Shown piece by piece: positions 1 through 6,541 of a stretch of DNA of 7,455 bases. Position 1 is the stretch's first letter. Every line of letters begins with the position of its first letter. The DNA lies in the NCBI GenBank assembly GCA_021767245.1, contig JAASTO010000132.1, positions 1 through 7,455 of the forward strand. The letters run 5' to 3'. The notes under the pieces were generated by a model. It ran no database searches, had not been told where the DNA came from, and saw only the letters and a list, made by a program, of their open reading frames with translations. The stretch is from Balneolaceae bacterium. GTDB taxonomy: Bacteria; Bacteroidota; Rhodothermia; Balneolales; Balneolaceae. A program made the translations under genes and the position numbers.

Positions 1-927
1 GTTTTCTTTTTGATGCTACCGTATGTTGGCTCAGACTCACTCAGTGTCAGTTATGTGGCATGGGGTCAGTATGTGTTCATGGCTTTAATATTGATGTATG
101 GATTTGTGATCAATAGGTATGGGCAGTCAATTTCTGAGGTGGAAGTATATATTCCGGAATACGAAGAGCGCATTAATCAACATCTCCGGGTTGAAAAAGA
201 GATCGAGATTGCTCGAGAAAGTCAGCTAAAACTCTTGCCCTTACAAGCTCCCGAGTCTGAAGCTTTCGATGTGTATGGGTTCTTCATGCCCTCGTTTGAA
301 GTCGGTGGAGATTATTTTGATTATATAATGACCGAAGATGAGCAGGGAAATGCCGAAGCTTTGACTATGACGGTTGTGGATGTTTCCGGAAAATCGATGC
401 GCGCAGCTATGCCGGCCGTGTTTACCAGTGGGTTATTACTTTCCCGGATCAAACATGATTGTCCGGATGAAGTCCTGTCTGATATCACCGAACCATTGTT
501 TGACCGAACCGATAAAAGAACGTTTATTACCTGTGTTTTGGCCCGATATGATATTAAAGCCCAAAAATTGGCTATCGCAAATGCAGGTCACTGCAGGCCA
601 ATATTAAAACGAAATGGCATTGCAGAATATATTCACACCCCAAAACCTTCATTTCCGTTGGGTATGCAGAAACATGTAAAATATCAGCGGGAAATAGTTA
701 GTGTGAAAAAAGGGGATTTTTTCCTGCTTTACTCAGACGGATTACCTGAGGCAGTGAATGATAAAGGAGAAAGATTTGGTTTTGATGAAGTACCAAGATT
801 GATAGAATCGATTGACACCGACAAGCTAACAGCGAAAGAGATATCGAAAGAAATAAAAAGAACTATTCAAAAATTCAGTAACTATCAATTGGCTGACGAT
901 ACCACTATCATATGCCTGAAGATCTAA
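1..927 (+). CDS. Membrane-anchored SpoIIE/RsbU-type PPM serine phosphatase, 5' end cut by window
   Basis: The frame is open to the left edge (the first three codons, V-F-F, are also in frame), so only the C-terminal 308 residues are present and no true start is visible. Residues about 24-38 are hydrophobic and look like the last membrane helix of an N-terminal sensor or anchor. A charged linker follows with EIEIARESQLKLLP (about 67-80), the classic segment before RsbU/SpoIIE catalytic domains. The PPM domain then runs to the end with its metal-binding signatures: GGDYFDY (102-108), VVDVSGK (125-131), NAGH (194-197), YSDG (244-247) and DDTT (299-302). All expected aspartates are present, so it should be active. 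Family members dephosphorylate phosphoserine on anti-sigma-factor antagonists or similar partner-switch proteins. No such partner is visible here. It lies 42 bases upstream of hflK on the same strand and may share its transcript. The family call is confident; the substrate is unknown. Confidence 0.9.
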   Translation, partial: VFFLMLPYVGSDSLSVSYVAWGQYVFMALILMYGFVINRYGQSISEVEVYIPEYEERINQHLRVEKEIEIARESQLKLLPLQAPESEAFDVYGFFMPSFEVGGDYFDYIMTEDEQGNAEALTMTVVDVSGKSMRAAMPAVFTSGLLLSRIKHDCPDEVLSDITEPLFDRTDKRTFITCVLARYDIKAQKLAIANAGHCRPILKRNGIAEYIHTPKPSFPLGMQKHVKYQREIVSVKKGDFFLLYSDGLPEAVNDKGERFGFDEVPRLIESIDTDKLTAKEISKEIKRTIQKFSNYQLADDTTIICLKI

Positions 928-969
928 TAAGTATATCTATTTCAAATAAAGAATAATAAATAGTAAAAC

Positions 970-1980
970 ATGGCTCAAGAACAAGATTTTGAATTCAATG
1001 TGCCGCCTCAGTTTGAGAAAGTCACGAAAAATATCCGGATGATTATTATCGGATTGATCGTGTTATTTCTTGGATTCACAACATTTTTTACGGTAGATCC
1101 GGAAGAAGTGGGCGTGGTAGTGCGGTTAGGAAAATATGTAGAAACAGTAGAACCGGGACTTAATTATAAATTACCGATTATTGATCAGGTTGAACTGGTT
1201 CCGGTAGAGCGACAACTGAAACAAGAATTTGGTTACAGGACTGTGAACTCCGGTGTCCAATCACAATACCAAAAAGCAGGTTATGAGGATGAATCCCTGA
1301 TGCTAACCGGAGACCTCAACCTGGCTGATGTGGAGTGGGTAGTTCAGTATCGTATCAATGACCCATATAGTTATTTGTTCAAGGTTCGGAATGCAGAGTC
1401 AACACTGTCTGATATTTCGGAAGCGGCAATGCGCCAGATCGTGGGTGACCGAACAGTGAATGAGGTGCTGACCGTTGGTCGTGCCGAGGTTGCTATCGAG
1501 GTTCAAAACCTGATTCAATCATTGGTTCAGGAATATGAGTTAGGTATTACCATAGAGCAGGTCGTGCTTCAGGATATCAATCCACCAAACCCAGTAAAAC
1601 CATCATTTAACGCGGTGAATGAAGCTCAGCAGGAAAGAGAAACCCTGATCAATCAGGCCAAAGCGGATTATAACCGGGTTATTCCAAGAGCCCGGGGAGA
1701 GGCTGAAGAAACCATTCAGAGAGCCGAAGGTTATGCCTCCGAAAGGATCAACAATGCCGAGGGTGAAGTTTCACGTTTCAATGATCTATATGCCGAGTAT
1801 ATCAAAGCCCCTCAGGTGACCAAACAACGAATATTCTTAGAAACCATGGAAGATATAATTCCTAAAATGGGTAATAAAACGATCACAGATGAAGGTGGAA
1901 ATAACGTCCTCCCATTACTACAAATGCAGTTAGAAGGAGCAAGAACAACTTCTACTCAAACCAATAATGGAGGTAACTAA
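970..1980 (+). CDS. hflK: HflK, SPFH-domain membrane protein
   Basis: This 336-residue protein has a short charged N-terminus, one membrane helix at about 22-41, and then an SPFH/prohibitin (band 7) domain. The domain shows HflK hallmarks: VDPEEVGVVVRLGKY (42-56), EPGLNYKLP (61-69), and LMLTGDLNLADVEWVVQYRI (110-129), which separates HflK from HflC. A charged, Ala/Glu/Arg-rich helical segment (about 218-270) is typical of the coiled region that builds the cage. The C-terminus is polar (Thr/Gln/Asn). In E. coli HflK and HflC form a periplasm-facing complex around the FtsH protease and modulate its activity. The E. coli protein is longer, with a Gly-rich N-terminus that is missing here. The ATG at 970 is preceded by an A/T-rich leader with no clear Shine-Dalgarno. 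hflC follows after one base. Confidence 0.95.
   Translation: MAQEQDFEFNVPPQFEKVTKNIRMIIIGLIVLFLGFTTFFTVDPEEVGVVVRLGKYVETVEPGLNYKLPIIDQVELVPVERQLKQEFGYRTVNSGVQSQYQKAGYEDESLMLTGDLNLADVEWVVQYRINDPYSYLFKVRNAESTLSDISEAAMRQIVGDRTVNEVLTVGRAEVAIEVQNLIQSLVQEYELGITIEQVVLQDINPPNPVKPSFNAVNEAQQERETLINQAKADYNRVIPRARGEAEETIQRAEGYASERINNAEGEVSRFNDLYAEYIKAPQVTKQRIFLETMEDIIPKMGNKTITDEGGNNVLPLLQMQLEGARTTSTQTNNGGN
1969..1973 (+). promoter_or_regulatory. Shine-Dalgarno GGAGG of hflC
   Basis: GGAGG lies inside the last codons of hflK, 8 bases before the ATG at 1982. It is the clearest ribosome-binding site in the window and settles the hflC start. Its overlap with hflK suggests coupled translation of the two subunits. 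Confidence 0.75.
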
Positions 1981-1981
1981 G

Positions 1982-2929
1982 ATGAAACAGGCTAAAGGAA
2001 TTATTACTGCCGTGATCGGCGTCGTTATACTTTTAACGGCACTGGATGGATTCTACATTGTACATGAAACAGAACAGGTCATTATCACGCAATTTGGTGA
2101 TCCTGTTGGAGATGCCGTGACTGATCCGGGACTAAAATTTAAGATCCCATTTGTGCAAACTGCCAACTACTTTGAAAAGAGGTATCTGGAGTGGGATGGT
2201 GACCGTAACCAGATTCCTACCAAGGATAAGAAATTCATTTTCGTGGATTCTTATGCCCGCTGGCAGATTACTGATCCGCTGCAATTTTATCAGCGTCTTG
2301 GTAATGAGCGCGGGGCACAATCCCGCCTGGATGATATTCTGGATGGAGAAACCCGAAATGCGATAGCTGCTCACGATCTATTGGAGATCGTTCGTTCAAG
2401 CAACCGTGAACCGGACACGACCGGCGCTTTGATGCTGGAAGTGGTAGAAGATTCACTGGAAGACATCAATACAGGCCGACAGCAAATTCAGGAAGATATT
2501 CAGGAACTGGCAAATCAAAGAACTTCAGACCTGGGAATTCAGATCCTGGATTTTCGCATCAAACGAGTAAATTATGTGGAAGATGTACGGCGCACGGTTT
2601 ATGATCGTATGATCTCCGAGCGTAACCGAATTGCGGATGAATTCCGATCGGAAGGTCAGGGGGAAGCTTCCCGGATCAACGGTGAGAAAGAAAGAGATCT
2701 GGCACGTATTCAGTCGGAAGCATTCCGAGAAGCTGAAATTATTCGTGGTGAAGCCGATGCCAAGGCCGCAGCTATCTATAACGCAGCCTATAATCGGAAT
2801 TCGCAGTCGCGTGACTTATACTCATTCATAAGAACCATGAATGCATACACTAAAACCATCGACAAAGAAACCAATATCATTCTTACAACAGACAGCGATT
2901 TCTTCCGCTATTTAAATAGCATTGATTAG
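1982..2929 (+). CDS. hflC: HflC, SPFH-domain partner of HflK
   Basis: This 315-residue protein has an N-terminal membrane anchor (about 5-26) followed by an SPFH domain: VHETEQVIITQFGDP (27-41), TDPGLKFKIPF (47-57) and a central FVDSYARWQITDP (87-99). The C-terminal part carries the strongest HflC signature, DFRIKRVNYVEDVRRTVYDRM (190-210), then a long charged helix EGQGEASRINGEKERDLARI and SEAFREAEIIRGEADAKAAAIY. It is the obligate partner of HflK in the complex that regulates FtsH. I chose the ATG at 1982 because GGAGG lies at 1969-1973, 8 bases upstream. An in-frame ATG at 1967 would add five residues and overlap hflK, but it contains this ribosome-binding site itself. The length is close to the usual family size. 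A terminator lies 26 bases after the stop. Confidence 0.95.
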   Translation: MKQAKGIITAVIGVVILLTALDGFYIVHETEQVIITQFGDPVGDAVTDPGLKFKIPFVQTANYFEKRYLEWDGDRNQIPTKDKKFIFVDSYARWQITDPLQFYQRLGNERGAQSRLDDILDGETRNAIAAHDLLEIVRSSNREPDTTGALMLEVVEDSLEDINTGRQQIQEDIQELANQRTSDLGIQILDFRIKRVNYVEDVRRTVYDRMISERNRIADEFRSEGQGEASRINGEKERDLARIQSEAFREAEIIRGEADAKAAAIYNAAYNRNSQSRDLYSFIRTMNAYTKTIDKETNIILTTDSDFFRYLNSID

Positions 2930-2955
2930 GAAGTTTACCACATATTAGTATTTTG

Positions 2956-2986
2956 AAGCACGGGGGTATAACCCGTGCTTTTTTTT
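2956..2986 (+). terminator. Rho-independent terminator after hflC
   Basis: The arms AAGCACGGG (2956-2964) and CCCGTGCTT (2972-2980) form a perfect 9-bp stem with a 7-base loop. It runs straight into a tract of eight T (2979-2986, the first two paired). It lies 26 bases after the hflC stop and should end the hflKC transcript. Confidence 0.93.
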
Positions 2987-3006
2987 GTAAACTAATTTTT
3001 CCAGTT

Positions 3007-3210
3007 ATGAGTAAAAAAGAAATGGTTGCCCGGTTTTTGGTAGGCATCATAGTATTTGGCCCATTGTATGGTATAGGCCTGTACATTTTTTCCGAAACAG
3101 GCTTTACCTGGTTTGAAACTATTTTTGTATCCGTACTATGGTCACTCGGAATGGTTCTTTTTGAGAACTTCTGGCAGAAATGGAGGAAACCATCCAAACC
3201 ACAGGAGTGA
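3007..3210 (+). CDS. Small two-helix membrane protein of unknown function
   Basis: I do not recognise this 67-residue protein. From the ATG at 3007 it begins with a basic MSKKEMVAR, has a first membrane helix at about 8-28 (FLVGIIVFGPLYGIGLYIF core), a short loop containing SETGFTW, a second helix at about 36-56 (ETIFVSVLWSLGMVLFENFW), and a basic, proline-containing tail. This layout suggests an inner-membrane hairpin with both ends in the cytoplasm. The frame stays open upstream to a TTG at 2953, but that start would place the hflC terminator hairpin inside the gene, so 3007 is much more likely. No clear Shine-Dalgarno precedes it. It sits between the hflC terminator and the convergent recQ. 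The membrane pattern is clearly non-random, so I think it is real, though no function can be assigned. Confidence 0.7.
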   Translation: MSKKEMVARFLVGIIVFGPLYGIGLYIFSETGFTWFETIFVSVLWSLGMVLFENFWQKWRKPSKPQE

Positions 3211-3229
3211 TTCCATTTTTAAAGCCTTA

Positions 3230-3278
3230 GCATCGTTCCGAACGTCTCGTTCGGAATGCATACCTGAACCTCTGGTTC
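3230..3278. repeat. Double-hairpin repeat with TCT loops
   Basis: Two adjacent palindromes share the loop TCT. The first has a perfect 9-bp stem TTCCGAACG (3236-3244) / CGTTCGGAA (3248-3256), extended by GCA (3230-3232) / TGC (3257-3259) around a three-base bulge. The second has a 5-bp stem GAACC (3266-3270) / GGTTC (3274-3278). No T-run follows on either strand, so it is a poor intrinsic terminator. It looks like a dispersed REP-type element lodged between the convergent small membrane gene and recQ, though only one copy is seen here. Confidence 0.6.
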
Positions 3279-3336
3279 ACAAAGTCTGGAATAATGGATA
3301 AAGTTATTAAAGATAATTCCTAACCTTCATTGCACA

Positions 3337-3353
3337 CGTTCCAATGTTGAACG
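3337..3353. repeat. Small palindrome just after the recQ stop
   Basis: CGTTC (3337-3341) and GAACG (3349-3353) pair around a 7-base loop, a few bases beyond the recQ stop. The motif CGTTCC resembles the core of the repeat at 3230-3278, so this may be a decayed relative. The stem is short and could be chance. Confidence 0.3.
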
Positions 3354-3356
3354 GAG

Positions 3357-5579
3357 TTACCGACTTCCATTCTCCACTATCAGATACAACTGTACGATCC
3401 GTAACTCATCATACGAAACCGACTCATTCAGCTCATCATAAACCGGACGCAGCATTTCATGTCCGTGTTTATCAAATGCTTTTCGAACCCTCTGCATTTC
3501 TGATTTACTAAGGGATGAAATATCCAATAAATGATCAATAGGAATAGACTCTCCCGCCTTTACATACTTGATGAGGTTGCTGATCACGGTTCCCTCTTTA
3601 ACATCAAAATGAGAGGCAATATCTTGAACAGACCTGCCATTTCGGAACATGTGCCCCACTTCGTAAGGCCGACTATTTTTACTAAGCGTCTTTTTAACCG
3701 GTTTATGTTTGGGTTGAGCCGATTTTGAACGTTCCTTGAGATTATGTTGCTGACTAAATTCCAAGATCACATCTAAAAAATCAGTCCCATATTTCTTGGA
3801 CTTTGCACGACCCACTCCGTGGATCTTTAGCAAACTCTCTTCGCTCTGCGGATAATAATAAGCCATCTCGATCAGCGTACTATCTCCAAAAATAACGAAG
3901 GGTGCAACCCCCTGTTTACGTGCCAGTTCCATTCGTTTTTCTTTGAGCCGTTTGAACAAGTTCCGGTTGAAATCGAGTGATTCAATATCGGATTTAGACG
4001 ATTTGGTTCGTTTTTTTTGAACCGGCTCCTCGATCACCCCGAATACCTCCTGATTACCCTTGAGAATCTCCCTGGCCTTTGGTGTGAGCTTTAAACTTTT
4101 ATGCTCAATTTCCCGAACAATAATATCCTGCTTCATCAGCTCCCGATACACTTGTTTCCACTCTGGCCGACTCAGGTTTTTCCCGATTCCATAGGTTGAA
4201 AGTTTATCGTGGTTGAACTTAAGCACTTCTTTCCGGCGAGAACCTAGCAGAATATTTAAAATGTGATTGTAGCCGAATCTCTGTTCGGTTCGCGCCATGG
4301 TGGAAAGGAATTTCTGAACCGGAACGGTAATATTTTCCCTTTCCGGAGTATCGCCTGTGCAGAAGTCACACATGCCACAATTTGGTTCATTGAAATGTTC
4401 TCCAAAATATCCAAGCAATTTGATCCGACGACACTGATGAGCCTCCACATAATCCATTAATTTTTGCAGATGCTCCTCAGCAACACGTTGTTCTTCCCCG
4501 GACTTTTGATTGATGAAATAGCGGATCTTTCCGGCATCCCCATAACTGAATAAAAACAGACAATCGGATTGCAAGCCATCCCGACCGGCGCGACCAATTT
4601 GCTGATAATACGATTCAATATTCTTCGGCATATCGTGATGGATCACAAACCGCACATCCGGCTTGTCGATGCCCATCCCGAAGGCTATAGTAGCCACAAT
4701 GATATCCACTTCATCCCGAATAAACGCATTCTGATTATGCGTGCGAATACTTTCTCCCAATCCGGCATGATAGGGTAGCGCATTAAAGCCATTTGCGTTC
4801 AGATTTTGTGTAAGTTCATCCACCTGATTACGGGAAAAACAATATATGATACCCGAATCCTCCTCATGCCGTCGTAGAAAATTAATGACTTGCTGCAACG
4901 GATTGCTTTTGTTAACGACATCCAGATATAGGTTTTTCCTATTAAAACTGGCAACAAAGGTGTTAGCGTTTGAAAGCCCCAGTGAATTTGCAATATCCTT
5001 TTGAACCCGGGGAGTAGCAGTTGCAGTCAAACCAAGCGTGACCGCATTATCAAATTTTTCTGTGACACTTGATAGCTGTCGGTACTCAGGACGAAAATCA
5101 TGACCCCATTCGGAGATGCAGTGTGCCTCATCAATGGCAATGCATTCCACATTCAAACCGTAGAGAAGATTCAGAACGTTACCTTTAAGTAAGGTCTCCG
5201 GTGCCAGGTAAAGCAGATCCAGTTTATTTCTGCGGATCTGATCGAGGGTCGCTTCATACTCCTGGGCTGATAGCGAACTGTTCAAATAAGAAGCCGAGAT
5301 CCCATAAGCGGTTAGCTGATCGACCTGATCTTTCATGAGTGATATAAGAGGAGAGACCACGATCGTCAATCCATCAAAAATCAGTGCTGGGATCTGATAG
5401 CAAAGTGACTTACCTCCACCGGTAGGCATGATGGCCAGGGTATCCTTTTTATTAAGGATGTTTTGAATAATGTCTTTCTGCAGTGACCGGAATTCCTCAA
5501 ACCCGAAAACTTCATGAAGTACGTGTTCTGCTTGTTTGATATCCGGCATGGTATTGGTAGTAGTTTGTGAATAATTCAT
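3357..5579 (-). CDS. recQ: ATP-dependent DNA helicase RecQ
   Basis: This complete 740-residue protein is a 3'-5' DNA helicase of the RecQ family, acting in recombinational repair and stalled-fork processing. Domains in order: helicase lobe 1 with the RecQ-specific FGFEEFRSLQ (25-34), Walker A MPTGGGKS (51-58), DEAH box (150-153) and the aromatic-rich loop HCISEWGHDFRPEY (153-166); lobe 2 with YHAGL (270-274) and QIGRAGRDG (327-335); a zinc module with C383, C401, C404 and C407; a winged-helix RQC domain (about 420-505); an HRDC domain (about 538-612); and a C-terminal helix-turn-helix region (about 636-735, with GRSVQDIASHFDVKEGTV). That last domain makes it longer than E. coli RecQ (about 610 residues) and is known in RecQ proteins of Bacteroidota and some other phyla. 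All catalytic motifs are intact. The start is the ATG at 5579, with a purine-rich AGAAAAAG before it; a second ATG (residue 11) is a possible alternative. It stands alone on its strand. Confidence 0.97.
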   Translation of the reverse strand: MNYSQTTTNTMPDIKQAEHVLHEVFGFEEFRSLQKDIIQNILNKKDTLAIMPTGGGKSLCYQIPALIFDGLTIVVSPLISLMKDQVDQLTAYGISASYLNSSLSAQEYEATLDQIRRNKLDLLYLAPETLLKGNVLNLLYGLNVECIAIDEAHCISEWGHDFRPEYRQLSSVTEKFDNAVTLGLTATATPRVQKDIANSLGLSNANTFVASFNRKNLYLDVVNKSNPLQQVINFLRRHEEDSGIIYCFSRNQVDELTQNLNANGFNALPYHAGLGESIRTHNQNAFIRDEVDIIVATIAFGMGIDKPDVRFVIHHDMPKNIESYYQQIGRAGRDGLQSDCLFLFSYGDAGKIRYFINQKSGEEQRVAEEHLQKLMDYVEAHQCRRIKLLGYFGEHFNEPNCGMCDFCTGDTPERENITVPVQKFLSTMARTEQRFGYNHILNILLGSRRKEVLKFNHDKLSTYGIGKNLSRPEWKQVYRELMKQDIIVREIEHKSLKLTPKAREILKGNQEVFGVIEEPVQKKRTKSSKSDIESLDFNRNLFKRLKEKRMELARKQGVAPFVIFGDSTLIEMAYYYPQSEESLLKIHGVGRAKSKKYGTDFLDVILEFSQQHNLKERSKSAQPKHKPVKKTLSKNSRPYEVGHMFRNGRSVQDIASHFDVKEGTVISNLIKYVKAGESIPIDHLLDISSLSKSEMQRVRKAFDKHGHEMLRPVYDELNESVSYDELRIVQLYLIVENGSR

Positions 5580-5666
5580 CGTCTTTTTCTAAGGTAAGAG
5601 CTATGAATGCCGAATTCCTTACAGATTTTTTGAGAAATTATTAACTATAGGTAGGAAAGTATGGTC

Positions 5667-5702
5667 CAACGTAGGGGCAATTCATGAATTGCCCCTACGT
5701 TG
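5667..5702. repeat. 36-bp perfect palindrome, REP-like with GTAG/CTAC ends
   Basis: The left arm CAACGTAGGGGCAATTCA (5667-5684) is exactly reverse-complementary to 5685-5702, with no spacer, and symmetry stops at 5666/5703. The core GTAGGGGCAATTCATGAATT type sequence, with GTAG at each outer side, resembles REP sequences mobilised by REP-associated tyrosine transposases. It lies 88 bases upstream of recQ, outside any gene. No T-run follows on either strand. Confidence 0.75.
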
Positions 5703-5730
5703 AGAATGGTGAGATAGAGGTAATGAAATA

Positions 5731-5823
5731 GAACGCGGATAAAGCGGATGTTGCGGATAATCAGGGGAAAGGGATTGAAATACAGATCAGTGAAGATCTG
5801 CCCAATCCGTGTCATCTGCGTTC
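5731..5823. repeat. 93-bp element with imperfect inverted ends
   Basis: The left end GAACGCGGATAAAGCGGAT (5731-5749) pairs imperfectly with the reverse complement of the right end ATCCGTGTCATCTGCGTTC (5805-5823); about 14 of 19 positions match. The inside holds a 6-bp hairpin CAGATC (5783-5788) / GATCTG (5795-5800). The left part is internally repetitive (GCGGAT units). It resembles widespread short non-coding repeats. A 16-base stretch of it recurs inverted at 6729-6744. Confidence 0.55.
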
Positions 5824-5846
5824 CATTCAGATGTTGCTACTGAAAC

Positions 5847-5869
5847 GTAGGGCGGACAGCTTGTCTGCC
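5847..5869 (+). repeat. REP-like hairpin with GTAG head
   Basis: GTAG (5847-5850) is followed by an 8-bp stem GGCGGACA (5851-5858) / TGTCTGCC (5862-5869) with one G-T wobble and a 3-base loop. A conserved GTAG directly 5' of a hairpin is the classic REP layout. It faces the unit at 5907-5927. Confidence 0.55.
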
Positions 5870-5906
5870 TGGATGAATAAGCCCTAATTGCGTTGAACTA
5901 AAACGG

Positions 5907-5927
5907 ACGGGCAAGTTGCCGTGCTAC
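5907..5927 (-). repeat. REP-like hairpin with GTAG head, inverted
   Basis: ACGGGCAA (5907-5914) pairs with TTGCCGT (5916-5922) apart from one bulged G, and CTAC at 5924-5927 reads GTAG on the - strand. With the unit at 5847-5869 it forms a pair whose GTAG heads point outward, 37 bases apart, an arrangement like a bacterial interspersed mosaic element. Confidence 0.5.
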
Positions 5928-5948
5928 GTAGTCACTATATAAATTCCC

Positions 5949-6050
5949 TCATCCTGAAAGGATGAAATATGAATAACTCCGGGTGGAGCCTGCGAAACCC
6001 GGTGCCTGTAAACAAAAGAAAGTAGGTAACCCTGAATGGGTTGAACAATA
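5949..6050 (+). repeat. Left copy of three-hairpin composite repeat flanking the transposase
   Basis: Three hairpins lie in a row: TCATCCT/AGGATGA (5949-5955, 5959-5965), CCGGGT/ACCCGG (5979-5984, 5997-6002, 12-base loop) and AACCC/GGGTT (6028-6032, 6038-6042). The linker ATGAATAAC (5969-5977) and the end segment AACCCTGAA...GGGTT.AACAA.ATG recur in inverted orientation at 6542-6655. The middle hairpin is degenerate compared with the right copy. It ends 44 bases before the transposase start. Confidence 0.7.
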
Positions 6051-6094
6051 TGCCTGAATAGCTCATATTCTTATAAAAACTTCGGGAAAACACT

Positions 6095-6541
6095 ATGAGC
6101 ACGTACACACAATTCTTATATCAAATCGTTTTCAGTACAAAGGATCGAAATCCTGCTTTAGTAAAGCCCAACCAGAAACAACTGTACAAATATCTTTGGG
6201 GTATTCTCAATAATAAAAAATGCCATCTATATCGAATTAATGGTGTAGAAGATCATCTGCATATTATTACGCATATACATCCAACGGTTCCCGTATCATC
6301 TTTGATAAAAGATCTTAAGACATCAAGTAATAAATTCATCAAAAAAGAAGGATTGTTTCCAGAATTTAAGGACTGGCAAGATGGATACGGTGCTTTTAGT
6401 TACAGTATTAAAGCAAAAGACAGGCTCATTGAATACGTCAAGAACCAAGAAGAACACCATAAAAGAATAACTTTCAGAGAAGAATACATCGCACTGCTAA
6501 ACGAGCATGAGATTGAATTTGATGAGCGGTACCTGCTTTAA
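6095..6541 (+). CDS. IS200-like Y1 (HUH) transposase
   Basis: This complete 148-residue protein matches the Transposase_17/TnpA fold of IS200/IS605 and REP-associated enzymes. It begins STYTQFLYQIVFSTKDRNPAL, the usual first strand with a conserved F-S-T-K. It carries the metal-binding HUH motif as DHLHI (H54, H56) and the nucleophile region LIEYVKNQEEHH with Y114 and Q118. The Tyr-x3-Gln spacing is the same as Y127/Q131 of the well-studied IS608 TnpA. These enzymes cut and join single-stranded DNA at hairpins without host factors. Its length is typical, and frame and active site are intact, so it may be functional. No TnpB/IscB accessory gene is present. The ATG at 6095 follows a purine-rich GGGAAAA at a plausible distance. 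It is flanked by inverted composite repeats, its likely substrates. Codon use is more A/T-rich than in the neighbours, consistent with transfer. Confidence 0.9.
   Translation: MSTYTQFLYQIVFSTKDRNPALVKPNQKQLYKYLWGILNNKKCHLYRINGVEDHLHIITHIHPTVPVSSLIKDLKTSSNKFIKKEGLFPEFKDWQDGYGAFSYSIKAKDRLIEYVKNQEEHHKRITFREEYIALLNEHEIEFDERYLL

Noticed and set aside
928..969. Promoter for hflK in the short gap after the phosphatase
   Set aside because: The gap is very A/T-rich and could match many -10 boxes, but there is no supporting second box, so no site can be named.
1967..1981. Earlier ATG for hflC overlapping the hflK end
   Set aside because: The ATG lies in the GGAGG ribosome-binding site that is well placed for the ATG at 1982.
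2953..3006. Upstream TTG start extending the small membrane protein to 85 residues
   Set aside because: It would put the strong hflC terminator hairpin and T-run inside the coding sequence, and the added residues spoil the N-terminus of a clean membrane hairpin.
4256..4460. Open frames on both strands inside recQ
   Set aside because: They overlap the zinc-module region of an intact RecQ and have no recognisable motif.
5667..6050. CRISPR array
   Set aside because: The repeats differ from one another, are irregularly spaced and have no constant direct repeat with unique spacers; no cas genes are present.
3357..6541. A recQ-plus-transposase defence or mobile system
   Set aside because: RecQ is a full housekeeping-type helicase, faces away from the transposase and is separated from it by over 500 bases of repeats; nothing links them.
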